Below are positions 42,260 through 51,200 of a stretch of 51,200 nt of DNA, in pieces. Within the stretch, counting starts at the first letter, position 1. Each line of letters opens with the position of its first letter. The stretch is from Verrucomicrobiota bacterium. Lineage in GTDB: Bacteria > Verrucomicrobiota > Verrucomicrobiia > Opitutales > Opitutaceae. The stretch lies in NCBI GenBank assembly GCA_018239675.1, contig JAFEGX010000033.1:1-51200 (forward strand), read 5' to 3'. A model generated the notes under the pieces. The model saw nothing but the letters and a program-made list of their open reading frames with translations, was not told where the DNA came from and did no database searches. Position numbers and translations under genes: made by a program.

Positions 42260-45200
42260 GTGAAACGGCGCACCCTGCTCCCGTTGGTTGCCGCCCTGTT
42301 CGCTTTCGCCCTGGCTGGTAAGGCGCAGACGGTGGTTTATACGTGGACCGGTCTGGGCCAGTACGCCGACTGGACCTACTCCTACAACTGGCAGGGCGGA
42401 TTGGTCCCCGCGAGCGATCTGGTGAACACCCAGGTCGTGTTCGGCGACACCCTGCACACGGCAGTCTATTACTACGACGCCTACGTCAATAAGCTCACCA
42501 TTTCCGGCAACACCCGCGCCTGGAACGTGGTCGGCGACTCCAGCACCACCCACATCGGCAACGGCGGCATCGTCTACAATCCGTCCGGCTCCGTCACCTC
42601 GACGCTCTTTGGCCGCGTCATGCTGGAGGCCAACCAGACCTGGAACATCCAGGGCGGCACCTTCGTGGTCAATGACTCCATCCTGGAAAACGTCGGGCCG
42701 TTCACCATCACGAAGACCGGCGCCGGCACGCTGGAACTGGTCGACAGCTCGAATAGCACGTGGACCGGCGGGATCAATCTGAACGCCGGCACGCTCACCA
42801 TCCGCGCCCTCTACGGCTCGAACTCCGCCGTGCTCGGCACGGGTGCCCTGACGTTCAACGGGGGCACGCTTAAGACCGTGCAGAATCCCAACGACTCCTC
42901 TGCCGACAGCGTCACAATCACCAATGACATCGTGAGCAACGGGCTCCTGAGCTTCGTCAACAAGGTCGACCTCTACCTCCAGACCAACGGCACCTCGCAC
43001 GTCACGCTCAACGCCGACACCACCCTCGACTCCCACGGCAAGCCGACCTGGTTTGAATCGGGCATCGTCGAGTCGAGCCCGGGCCTCAAGCTGACGGTGA
43101 CCGGTCCCGGCTGGGTGATTTTCGATGCCCCGACCGGCTATACGGGTGGCACGGTGGCAAACAACGGCGCGCTCATTTTCACGACGATCAACACCCTGCC
43201 GACCGCGCCGGTCGCCAATGCGTTCACGGTCGGCGCCAACGGCTACATCGGCCTCGGTGACGACTCCACCGGCACCTATAACCTCCAGTCCACCTTCATC
43301 GATCGCTTCAACAAGGCCGCGACGCTGGGCACCGTCGGTCTTGACACCGATCCCTCGCTCTCGTCGCCGACGGTCTGGACCGATCCGATCGACCTCACCG
43401 GCTTCGCCGCCACGGCGCGCCTCGGTTCCGCCACCTCGGCGTCGATTGCCGGCACCATCACCCCGCAGGGCTCCGACTACCGCTTCGGCGGCGGCGGCGG
43501 CTGGCTCGAGGTCTCCTCGATCCTCACGGGCGCCCGGAATCTCGTGGTCGACTCACCCTCTGGCTACCCGCTCACCCTCCATCTCACCGGCGGCAACGAC
43601 TACACCGGGACCACGACCGTGACCAACTCCGCGGTGGTCTTCAGCGATATCTCGCTGCCAACGGGCTCCCGGCTCGTCAGCATCGGGGCCGGCGGCTACG
43701 TCGGCACCGAGAGCGCCAATTCGGGCAGCGACACGCCGGATGACGCGGACATCGCGACCTTCCTCGGCAACATCACGCTTTCGTCGACCGGCATGATCGG
43801 CTTCGACGGATCGTACCGCACCCTGGCGCGGCCCATCGACCTGTCCGCCTTCACCGGCACGCTTTACCTTGGCACCGCCAGCTTGGGCTACGCGGGTGAC
43901 GGCGTGAATGCCGCGCTTACCTTGACCGGTCCCATCACCACGACCAACGGCGGCAACGATCCGTACCGCTTCGCCGCGTACAAGGGCGGCGTGCTCGAGG
44001 TCGATTCCACGCTGACCGGATCCCACGGGGTCGTCATCGGCGACCCGAACTCGCCCGCGACCTTTGGCGATTATTCCCGCCAGATGTACTCGACGGTCTA
44101 TCTCAACGGCGACAACGGCGCCCTGACCGGCAATGTCACGTTCTATGCCGGACAGTTGTTCGTCGGCCAGGTGAACGGCGTGCAGGGCGTCGACCCGACG
44201 ACGGCCCTGGGCACCGGCACGCTCGTCGTGCAGCCGATGACGCTGCCGACCGGGTGGACCGATACCAGCAACAAGATCTTCCCGCTGCTGGCGACCATCT
44301 ACGACACGATCATCGCAAATCCGATCCAGCTCAACACCACGCTGACCAGGAGCGCGGAGACCGCCGGAGTCACCTTCACGGGCAAGATCAGCGGCACGGG
44401 CGGCCTCTATCTCGAAAACCCCAGCTGGGGCGGCATCTTCACGACCCTCAGCAACGACCTCAACGACTTCACCGGCGGGGTCTACGTGGAAGGCGGCAGC
44501 ACGCTGAATCTTGACGCCAACCACGCCCTCGGTCTCGGAACGCTGTCCTTTGGCAACTCCACCGGCGATGTCTATTTTGGGACCACCGCACCCGTGATCT
44601 ACGGGCTTGAAACCACCCAGCCCAACGACTCACCAATCCTCTACTCCACGCAGATTGATACGGTGCTGACGATCGACCAGTCTTTCGACAGCACCTTCCA
44701 AGGCACGTTCGCCTCCACGCTGAACCCGGTCGACAATTTCCGTCTCGTGAAGACCGGCACGGGCACGCTGAACCTGGTCAGCGGCGGCATGTATTTCTAC
44801 AATGGCACGGCCGAACCCACGCTGCCGGGCTCGCCGGCGGTTTGGATGCAGGTCAACCAGGGCGAACTGGTCATCGGGCAGCAATTCCAATTTGGAACCG
44901 GCACCCCCACAATCTGGGTGCACGGCGGTTCGCTGGTGCTCTCCAACTACAATTACTACTCGATCGTCAATCCCATCGTCGTCGACAACAGTGGTCGCCT
45001 CGCCGGCACCGGCTCGCTCAACGGCCTGACCACCATCGCCTCCGGCGGCATCCTCTCGCCCGGCCTGTACGGCAGCGCGGATCTCGGCGCGCTGTACTTC
45101 AACAATCTCACCCTCAAAGGCGGCGGGACGATGGAGTGGAACCTCATCAACCCGACAGCCGGTGCCGGCGACGGCTGGGACGCCGCCTTTGTCTCGGGCC

Positions 45201-45565
45201 AGCTGACCGTCGACTCTTCCGTGACGGCCGGAACGCCATTCACGCTGAAGCTGATCTCCCTCGGGCCCACCGGCGCCCTAGGTGCCGTGACGGGCTTTGC
45301 GGACGGGACTTATTCTTGGACGCTTTTCGATGGCGGCACCAACCCGATCGTCTTCGGCGGCGGATCGTTTGACCCCAATGCATTCGTCATCGACTCCTCA
45401 TCGTTCTCCACCGACTTCGGCACTGGCACCGGCTATTTCACGTTCTCTCAAAACGGAAACGCCCTGCAGTTGAATTTTGTGCCTGTGCCCGAGCCCTCCA
45501 CCTACGCGCTGCTCGCGCTGGGTCTGGGACTGTTCGCCAAGGGATTGCGCAAGCGCCGCACCTAG
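42260..45565 (+). CDS. Giant PEP-CTERM autotransporter-repeat protein 3
   Basis: 1101 residues from a GTG (KRRTLLPLVAALFAFALAGKAQ signal peptide, then VVYTWTGLGQYADWTYSYNWQGG). It has PATR-type beta repeats and two GFDT-type modules (about 330-425, with GTVGLDTDPS; and 480-595, with GMIGFDGSYR), but lacks the T5SS/PEP-CTERM-associated repeat block of proteins 1 and 2. The end PVPEPSTYALLALGLGLFAKGLRKRR is a standard sorting signal. The most divergent of the five paralogues. Its GTG start agrees with the signal peptide and with the position-locked CTTG motif upstream. Confidence 0.92.
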   Translation: MKRRTLLPLVAALFAFALAGKAQTVVYTWTGLGQYADWTYSYNWQGGLVPASDLVNTQVVFGDTLHTAVYYYDAYVNKLTISGNTRAWNVVGDSSTTHIGNGGIVYNPSGSVTSTLFGRVMLEANQTWNIQGGTFVVNDSILENVGPFTITKTGAGTLELVDSSNSTWTGGINLNAGTLTIRALYGSNSAVLGTGALTFNGGTLKTVQNPNDSSADSVTITNDIVSNGLLSFVNKVDLYLQTNGTSHVTLNADTTLDSHGKPTWFESGIVESSPGLKLTVTGPGWVIFDAPTGYTGGTVANNGALIFTTINTLPTAPVANAFTVGANGYIGLGDDSTGTYNLQSTFIDRFNKAATLGTVGLDTDPSLSSPTVWTDPIDLTGFAATARLGSATSASIAGTITPQGSDYRFGGGGGWLEVSSILTGARNLVVDSPSGYPLTLHLTGGNDYTGTTTVTNSAVVFSDISLPTGSRLVSIGAGGYVGTESANSGSDTPDDADIATFLGNITLSSTGMIGFDGSYRTLARPIDLSAFTGTLYLGTASLGYAGDGVNAALTLTGPITTTNGGNDPYRFAAYKGGVLEVDSTLTGSHGVVIGDPNSPATFGDYSRQMYSTVYLNGDNGALTGNVTFYAGQLFVGQVNGVQGVDPTTALGTGTLVVQPMTLPTGWTDTSNKIFPLLATIYDTIIANPIQLNTTLTRSAETAGVTFTGKISGTGGLYLENPSWGGIFTTLSNDLNDFTGGVYVEGGSTLNLDANHALGLGTLSFGNSTGDVYFGTTAPVIYGLETTQPNDSPILYSTQIDTVLTIDQSFDSTFQGTFASTLNPVDNFRLVKTGTGTLNLVSGGMYFYNGTAEPTLPGSPAVWMQVNQGELVIGQQFQFGTGTPTIWVHGGSLVLSNYNYYSIVNPIVVDNSGRLAGTGSLNGLTTIASGGILSPGLYGSADLGALYFNNLTLKGGGTMEWNLINPTAGAGDGWDAAFVSGQLTVDSSVTAGTPFTLKLISLGPTGALGAVTGFADGTYSWTLFDGGTNPIVFGGGSFDPNAFVIDSSSFSTDFGTGTGYFTFSQNGNALQLNFVPVPEPSTYALLALGLGLFAKGLRKRRT

Positions 45566-45590
45566 TTAGGTACAAGTCAGCAAGATTTAA

Positions 45591-45607
45591 GGTATCAATA
45601 AGATACC
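45591..45607. other. Small hairpin after PEP-CTERM gene 3
   Basis: Perfect 6-bp stem GGTATC/GATACC with an AATAA loop, 25 bases after the stop codon. No U-tract follows, so it may be a weak 3'-end structure rather than a terminator. Confidence 0.4.
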
Positions 45608-45627
45608 GAGCCCTTGTCCCCATTTCA

Positions 45628-45657
45628 CTTGCGGGGCGGGGCAATCTTTCATGACTA
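45628..45657 (+). promoter_or_regulatory. CTTG/-10-like promoter candidate before PEP-CTERM gene 4
   Basis: CTTG at 45628-45631 lies 32 nt before the ATG. TTGCGG is followed after 17 bp by TGACTA, or after 18 bp by GACTAT. The stretch from ATTTCAC to the ATG is similar to the leader of gene 5. Confidence 0.45.
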
Positions 45658-45663
45658 TGGCTT

Positions 45664-48600
45664 ATGAGGTTTCCACAACGCCTTATTGCCGGGCTTGTGC
45701 TCATGCTGGTGTCGGTCGCCGGTGTGCACGCCCAATTTATCTGGTCGGGCCAGGGAGCGACTCGGCAGATCACGGACGCGGGCAACTGGCAGGGCTTGGT
45801 GGCGCCGCCCAACGATGGCACTGCGGTCCTCTATCTGGGCAAGGGCCTGCATGACACGCTCCTGCTCGGTTCGAACTACGATCTCGACACCATCATCGTC
45901 GCGGGCGGACAGACTTTTTCCATCGATTCGGCCGCGCCTATCACGGTCAACATCGGCAGCGGGATCCTCTCGTCCGATCTGTTGGGCAACTACCTGAGTT
46001 TTGGCTCGAACATCACGCTGAACATTTCGGGCTCCCAGGTCTTCGACACGAAGGCTGGCACCACGCGCATCTCCGGCGGCATCGCGGGCACCGGCTCACT
46101 CGCCCTCGTCCAGACATCGAATGACAGCAATTATACCGGGACGTTTATCTTCAACAACACGTCAACCGGCAATACCTACACGGGCGGCACGACCTTGGGC
46201 GACGGCACCAATTCGGTCGGCGTCGCCTTCTGGAACTCGTCCCCCTTTGGCACCGGCAACGTCGACATCCTCGTTCCTAACGCCGGCGTGATTACGCTGA
46301 TCTCGCACGGCTACCAGACTCTCAACAACAACCTCACGGTGACGCAGGTGAATCCCAGTTCGGGCCAGATCACGTTCCGCAGTTGGGACTCCCCGCTCGT
46401 CTTCGACGGCACCGTCACCTTGGCGACCAGCTCGATCTTTGCTTCCGGCTTCACCCAGAACGTCATCCCCGCGCCCGACAACAGCGGCAGCGTCCCGGTC
46501 CCGGGCATGTTCTCGCGGAATCCGATCATGTTCACCAACGCGATCACGGAGTCCGGCGGCAGCCGCAGTCTTGTGTTCAACGGCACCAATGTCTTCTTCC
46601 TCACGGGCTCGAACACCTACACGGGCGGCACTACGGTCAACGGCAGCCTGGTCTTCGGCAGCCTTGGCGCCGTCCCCACCACCGGCACGATCACGGTCAA
46701 CACGGGCTACGTCGGTTTCGGCGACACCACCGCCAACTCCTTCGCGACGTTCCTTTCGACTTACATCCCGGTCGGCTCCACGGGCGCCATCGGTCTCGAC
46801 ACACTGCCGGGGAATCCGACGCAGACGTTCAGCGATCCGATCAACCTTTCCTCGTTCTCGACCAGCATCAGGATCGGCTCGGCCACGAGTGCCAATCTCG
46901 CGGGCACCATCACCCCGAATGCCGGCGGCTTTCGGTTCGGCGGCGGCGGCGGTCGGCTAAACGTGCAGTCCAGCCTGGCCGGCGCTTTCGGGCTCACGCT
47001 CTTCAGCAATAACGGCAACATCCCGCTTACCGTCTACCTCCAGGGCACCAACTCCTACACCGGGTTCACCAACGTCAACAATGGCTTCCTGATCTTCGAC
47101 AGCGGCGGCGCCTTCTCCTCCGGCGCCCCGGCCCAATCTCTCACCGCCACCGGCGCGGCCAACAACGTCGGCGCGAGTTACATCGGCTACACGGGCGGCA
47201 CCAGCTTCACGCCGTCCACGTTCCTCTCGAACTTCAACCAGGCAAACACCTGGGGCATCATCGGCTTCGATACCGGCGCCACGGCGATCTCCAGTCTGAA
47301 CCTGACCGGCTTCAATGACGGCGTCTTCATCGGCACCACGACCTCCGCCCAGATCGACGGGTCAACCCTGACCGGCACGACCGTCACCAATGGCAGCAAC
47401 GCCGCAAATACCCTCCGGTTCACCGCGGCGCTGGGCGGCGTGCTGACGGTGACCGGACCGATCATCGATGGCGCCAGCCCGAAGGCGGTGATGATCGGCA
47501 GCCCGTCGCCCTCCGGTCCCTACAGCGGCGGCACCGTGATCCTCAGCGACGCCAACAGCTACACCGGCGGTACGACCGTCAACGCCGCCAACATCGCCAG
47601 CATCACCCTCGGCGTCGGCAACAGCGCGGCCCTCGGCACCGGCCCGCTGACGTTCACGAGCGGCAGCGGCAACCTGGCCGGCCTGAAGGCGACCACCACC
47701 GGGATCAACCTGCCGAACGCGATCACGCTGTACAATTCGGCCCCGGGCACGGGCAGCGGCCCGCTCGTGTACTTCACCGGCTCCAACGATTTCACACTCT
47801 CGGGCAGCATCACCGGCGACGCCACCACGAGCCTGAACATGTACAATTCGACGCCGATTGCAGTCACGCTCTCGGGCAACAACTCGGCGTTCCTCGGCAA
47901 CATCACTCTCTATAACGGCACCCTCAATCTGCTCAACAACTACGCGGCCGGTGGCGGCAGCATCTTCTTCGGCCTCGCCGGGAGCGGCCTGCTCACGTTC
48001 GGCGGCGCCGCCACCAATCCCGTCATCTACGGCCTTAGCGGCGACAGCGGCACCATCAGCATCCCGGGCGGCACCAACCTGAATTACGACATCTCGTACG
48101 GCGACAACCGCGACACCGACTATGGCGGCACGATCACCGGCGCGGGCTCCCTGACGCTCACCGCCCCGACCAGCCCCAACATGCAGGGCGCGCTGCTCTC
48201 GGGCAACAACACCTACTCTGGCGGCACGACCGTGCTCAACAACGCCATCCTGGCCTTGGGCTCCAATACCGGCGCCGGCTCCGGCACCGTGGTGGTCAAC
48301 GCCCCCGGCGGCGGCCTGGCCCTCAACTCGGGCGTCACGTTCACCAATCCGCTTACCTTCACCGCGGGCTCGCTGTTGGGCTGGGGCACGTTTGCCCCGA
48401 CCGGCACTTCCACATTCACGTTCGACACCAATCACGCGGTGGCCCCGGGCCTGGCCGGTGCGGATCAGAATGACGGTGGCGTTGTGGGCACCCTCACCTT
48501 GAACGCCGACGTCGTCTTCGCCGATGGCGGCACGTTCAAATACGCGATCAAGGATCCTTCGACGCCCGACGGGCTCGCGCTGCTCGCCATCAACGGGAAC

Positions 48601-48945
48601 CTGAACATCACCGCCAGCCCGGGCGGATTTACCCTCAAGCTCTTCACGTACGACACCGCGAACACCCTGGGCTTCGCCAATCTCACGCTCGGCAACACGT
48701 ACAACATCCCGATCGCCACAATCTCCGGCAGCATCACCGGCTTCTCCCCCACCGCGTTCACTATCGACGCCACGAACTTCCAGCTCGGCCAGTGGAGCCC
48801 CACCGTGTTCTCCCTCTCCCAGAGCGGGGGCACGCTCTACCTCAACTTCACCGCCGTCCCCGAGCCCTCGACCTACGCCTTGCTCGCCCTCGGCCTCGGC
48901 ACCCTTGTCCTTCCCGGCTTCCGCCGCCGGCGCCAGTCCCGGTAG
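45664..48945 (+). CDS. Giant PEP-CTERM autotransporter-repeat protein 4
   Basis: 1093 residues from the ATG at 45664 (MRFPQRLIAGLVLMLVSVAGVHAQ signal peptide, FIWSGQGATRQITDAGNWQG). Multiple PATR repeats (NTYTGGTTVNGSLVFGSLG), two GFDT modules (about 350-440 with GAIGLDTLPG, and 505-615 with GIIGFDTGAT), no T5SS/PEP-CTERM-associated block. Ends AVPEPSTYALLALGLGTLVLPGFRRRR. It is collinear with protein 5 over all of that protein's visible length, including signature stretches such as VGVAFWNS.PFG and TGFNDGVFIGTTT, so the pair arose by tandem duplication. Confidence 0.93.
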   Translation: MRFPQRLIAGLVLMLVSVAGVHAQFIWSGQGATRQITDAGNWQGLVAPPNDGTAVLYLGKGLHDTLLLGSNYDLDTIIVAGGQTFSIDSAAPITVNIGSGILSSDLLGNYLSFGSNITLNISGSQVFDTKAGTTRISGGIAGTGSLALVQTSNDSNYTGTFIFNNTSTGNTYTGGTTLGDGTNSVGVAFWNSSPFGTGNVDILVPNAGVITLISHGYQTLNNNLTVTQVNPSSGQITFRSWDSPLVFDGTVTLATSSIFASGFTQNVIPAPDNSGSVPVPGMFSRNPIMFTNAITESGGSRSLVFNGTNVFFLTGSNTYTGGTTVNGSLVFGSLGAVPTTGTITVNTGYVGFGDTTANSFATFLSTYIPVGSTGAIGLDTLPGNPTQTFSDPINLSSFSTSIRIGSATSANLAGTITPNAGGFRFGGGGGRLNVQSSLAGAFGLTLFSNNGNIPLTVYLQGTNSYTGFTNVNNGFLIFDSGGAFSSGAPAQSLTATGAANNVGASYIGYTGGTSFTPSTFLSNFNQANTWGIIGFDTGATAISSLNLTGFNDGVFIGTTTSAQIDGSTLTGTTVTNGSNAANTLRFTAALGGVLTVTGPIIDGASPKAVMIGSPSPSGPYSGGTVILSDANSYTGGTTVNAANIASITLGVGNSAALGTGPLTFTSGSGNLAGLKATTTGINLPNAITLYNSAPGTGSGPLVYFTGSNDFTLSGSITGDATTSLNMYNSTPIAVTLSGNNSAFLGNITLYNGTLNLLNNYAAGGGSIFFGLAGSGLLTFGGAATNPVIYGLSGDSGTISIPGGTNLNYDISYGDNRDTDYGGTITGAGSLTLTAPTSPNMQGALLSGNNTYSGGTTVLNNAILALGSNTGAGSGTVVVNAPGGGLALNSGVTFTNPLTFTAGSLLGWGTFAPTGTSTFTFDTNHAVAPGLAGADQNDGGVVGTLTLNADVVFADGGTFKYAIKDPSTPDGLALLAINGNLNITASPGGFTLKLFTYDTANTLGFANLTLGNTYNIPIATISGSITGFSPTAFTIDATNFQLGQWSPTVFSLSQSGGTLYLNFTAVPEPSTYALLALGLGTLVLPGFRRRRQSR

Positions 48946-48982
48946 ACCACAAAATCTGCGCAGTGCGGACCGGGTGATTCAC

Positions 48983-49012
48983 CTTGCCGGGTCGGCCCAT
49001 ATTTGATGACGG
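48983..49012 (+). promoter_or_regulatory. CTTG/-10-like promoter candidate before PEP-CTERM gene 5
   Basis: CTTG at 48983-48986 lies 32 nt before the ATG. TTGCCG is followed after 17 bp by TGACGG, a poor -10. The spacing to the start codon is what matches the other four genes. Confidence 0.4.
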
Positions 49013-49018
49013 TGGGCC

Positions 49019-51200
49019 ATGCGCCCAACGCTGCGGCTTCTCGCCGGGCTTGCCATCATGCTGGCCATCGCCGCCAGCACTCGCGCCCAGTTCATCTGGA
49101 TCGGACAGGGCGCCACGGGATCGGTCAGTGACCCGTACAACTGGATCGGGCATGCGGCTCCGCCCAACGACGGTTCCGCCAGCCTGTATTTCACGAAGAG
49201 CCTGCACGATCAGGCGCAGCTGCCGTCCAGCTTCGCCCTGGATACCATCCTGGTCGGCGGCGGTGTCGACTTCACGCTGGATGCGGCGAGCCCGACGACC
49301 CTGACGATCGGGAGCGGCATCGCGTCGATCGACACCAACGGCAACTTCCTCCGCTTCGGCCCGAATCTCACGGTCAACTTCGCGGGCACGGTCTTGTTCG
49401 ACACCAAGGGCGGCACCACTCTGTTCGCCGGCCACATCACAGGCGGGGCGACCCTCGACCTCATCCAGAGCGACGCCACGTCAAACGGCACTTTCATCTT
49501 CAACAACACCGGGTCCGGCAACTCCTACTCGGGCGCCACTTATCTCGGCGACGGCGTGGGCTCGGTCGGTGTGGCCTTCTGGAACTCGGCGCCCTTCGGA
49601 TCGAGTTCCGTCTACTCGCAGGTGCCCAACGGCGGCTCGGTCACCCTCATCGCCCACGGCGCCCAGACGCTGACGAACAGTTTCAGCTACATGTTCCTCA
49701 ACCCGGGCGCCGGGCAGGTGACCTTCCGCAGCTGGGACGCCCCGCTAGTGTTCTCCGGCCAGAACACCCTCAACAGCAGCGGCACCTTTGGTTCCCCGAT
49801 CCTCACCAACGCGCTGCCCGCTCCCAACGGCGCGGGCAGCATCCCGATTCCCGGAAATTTCCAGCGGAATCCCATCGTCTTCCAGGGCGCCGGCATCACC
49901 CAGAGCGTGGCCGGGCTCGCCCTTACGTTCAATGGCCCGGGCTTCTTCGTCCTGACCGGCAGCAACTCTTACTCGGGCGGCACGGTGGTGAACGGCCACG
50001 TGGTCTTCGGCAGCAACGCGTCAATCCCGGCTAGCGGCGCCCTGACGATCAACGGCGCCGGCTACGTCGGTCTCGCAGACAACACCTCCGGCCAGTTCGC
50101 CGCCTTCCTCAGCGGCCATGTTCCAACCGGCACGTCCGGGGCCGCCGGCTTCGACACGCTGCCGGGCAGCCCCATCGCCACGTTCAGCGACGCGATCAAT
50201 CTCACCGGTTACGTCAACCTCCGCCTCGGCAGCGCCACCAAGGCCATCATCACCGGGAACATCACGCTCGATGGCACCGCCACCACCTACAAGTTCGGCA
50301 ATGGTGGCGGCACGCTCCAGGTGCAGTCGCCCCTGGGCGGGACGCAGGGCCTCTCCCTCACCAGCGGCAACGGCAACGTTCCGCTCACGCTCTACCTGCA
50401 GGGCTACAATACCTATTCGGGCACGACGAATGTCGGCAATGGTTTCCTGATCTTCGATGGCGCCAATGCCTTCTCGGTCCTGGCCCCCACCAACTCCCTC
50501 GTCGCCGGCGGCGCCGCCACCAACGTGGGCGCCAGCTATATCGGCTACACGTCGGCCAGCGGATTTACGCCGGCGGCGTTCGTCGGGAATTTCAACAAGG
50601 CCAGCACCTGGGGCATCCTCGGGTTCGACACGGGCACGACCATTTCCAGCCTCGACCTGACCGGCTTCAACGACGGTGTCTTCATTGGCACCACCACCGC
50701 GGCCACGATCGACGCCTCCACGCTCATCGGCACCACGGTGGCCAATGGCAGCAACGCCGCCAACACCCTCCGCTTCACGGCCTCGCAGTCGGGCACGCTC
50801 ACGGTCACGGGCGCCATCGCCGACGGCGCCAACCCGACAGCCGTCATGATCGGCACCCCGGCCGCGGCCGGATCCTACTCCAGCGGCACGGTGGTTCTCG
50901 GCAGCGCCAGCACCTATTCGGGCGGGACCATCGTGAACGCCGCCGGCGTGGCCAGCCCGACCCTGGCCTTTGGCAACAATCTCGCGCTCGGCACCGGCAC
51001 CCTGACGTTCACCAGTGGCGTCGGCGGGCTCGCCGGGCTCAAGGCCACCGCCGGCGGGCTCACTCTCGCCAACCCGATCGTCCTGAACAACACCGCCCCC
51101 GGCACGGGCGCGGGGCCGCAGCTTTACCTCACCGGCACGAACTCATTCACCCTCTCCGGCAACATCACCGGCGACGCCTCCACCAATCCCACGCCCTTCA
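49019..51200 (+). CDS. Giant PEP-CTERM autotransporter-repeat protein 5 (3' end cut by window)
   Basis: At least 727 residues from the ATG at 49019 (MRPTLRLLAGLAIMLAIAASTRAQ signal peptide, FIWIGQGATGSVSDPYNWIG), open to the window edge. Collinear paralogue of protein 4: shared N-terminal block, PATR repeats (NSYSGGTVVNGHVVFGS), first GFDT module near residues 348-440 (GAAGFDTLPG), second near 506-612 (GILGFDTGTT, TGFNDGVFIGTTTAATID). The PEP-CTERM tail is expected beyond the window but not seen. It starts 73 bases after protein 4 ends. Confidence 0.9.
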   Translation, partial: MRPTLRLLAGLAIMLAIAASTRAQFIWIGQGATGSVSDPYNWIGHAAPPNDGSASLYFTKSLHDQAQLPSSFALDTILVGGGVDFTLDAASPTTLTIGSGIASIDTNGNFLRFGPNLTVNFAGTVLFDTKGGTTLFAGHITGGATLDLIQSDATSNGTFIFNNTGSGNSYSGATYLGDGVGSVGVAFWNSAPFGSSSVYSQVPNGGSVTLIAHGAQTLTNSFSYMFLNPGAGQVTFRSWDAPLVFSGQNTLNSSGTFGSPILTNALPAPNGAGSIPIPGNFQRNPIVFQGAGITQSVAGLALTFNGPGFFVLTGSNSYSGGTVVNGHVVFGSNASIPASGALTINGAGYVGLADNTSGQFAAFLSGHVPTGTSGAAGFDTLPGSPIATFSDAINLTGYVNLRLGSATKAIITGNITLDGTATTYKFGNGGGTLQVQSPLGGTQGLSLTSGNGNVPLTLYLQGYNTYSGTTNVGNGFLIFDGANAFSVLAPTNSLVAGGAATNVGASYIGYTSASGFTPAAFVGNFNKASTWGILGFDTGTTISSLDLTGFNDGVFIGTTTAATIDASTLIGTTVANGSNAANTLRFTASQSGTLTVTGAIADGANPTAVMIGTPAAAGSYSSGTVVLGSASTYSGGTIVNAAGVASPTLAFGNNLALGTGTLTFTSGVGGLAGLKATAGGLTLANPIVLNNTAPGTGAGPQLYLTGTNSFTLSGNITGDASTNPTPF

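Noticed and set aside
33456-51200. Classical type V autotransporters
   Set aside because: The repeats are autotransporter-type, but none of the complete proteins ends with a beta-barrel translocator; they end with PEP-CTERM sorting signals instead.

Overview
The window is high-GC DNA that looks like a chromosome segment of a verrucomicrobial bacterium, probably near Opitutaceae. The main reasons are the string of very large secreted proteins ending in VPEPSTWxLLGLGLG-type PEP-CTERM tails with autotransporter-type beta repeats, the PEP-CTERM/T5SS-associated repeats, an ECF sigma factor fused to a TonB C-terminal domain, and weak or absent Shine-Dalgarno sequences. This assignment comes from gene families read by eye, not from a database search.

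Layout. 1-5 kb: the 3' part of an OxyR-like LysR regulator, an MFS exporter and a long U32-family protein. 5-10 kb (minus strand): small VOC, DUF488 and GNAT proteins, then a KinB-like histidine kinase and its AlgB/NtrC-type sigma-54 activator. 10-12 kb (plus): an adenylate-kinase-like protein with a C-terminal extension and a small membrane protein. 12-17 kb (minus): a MacAB-type efflux operon (adaptor, ATPase, two permeases). 17-23 kb (minus): a TonB-dependent receptor, a secreted protein of unknown function and a LytS/LytTR two-component system; the three transcription units carry look-alike direct repeats 20-21 bp apart in their upstream regions, suggesting one small LytTR regulon. 23-26.5 kb (minus): slyD-like, ppgK-like and FAD oxidoreductase genes, plus a GAF-domain/membrane-protein pair. 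26.6-31 kb: the conserved ybbP-ybbA / tesA arrangement, with a GxxExxY (PD-(D/E)XK-like) gene framed by inverted repeats inserted between ybbA and ybbP. 31-33 kb: a sigma-TonB fusion and a coiled-coil membrane partner, enclosed by two inverted copies of a 101-bp palindromic element. 33-51 kb (plus): a Cys-rich secreted mini-protein and five tandem giant PEP-CTERM proteins, the last cut by the window end.

The two most unusual themes are these. (1) A set of palindromic or periodic intergenic elements (unit lengths 7, 7, 8, 9 and 10 bp) is scattered through the window. Several share the design inverted periodic arms around a short core; one pair of arms encloses the GxxExxY gene, so a nuclease-associated mobile repeat system is a reasonable hypothesis. 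(2) All five giant PEP-CTERM genes carry exactly two copies of a roughly 95-110 residue module that differs from the standard beta repeats, and all five have a CTTG motif locked 32-33 nt before the start codon, suggesting shared, nearly leaderless promoters. No tRNA, rRNA or CRISPR array was seen, and no exosortase gene is in the window.
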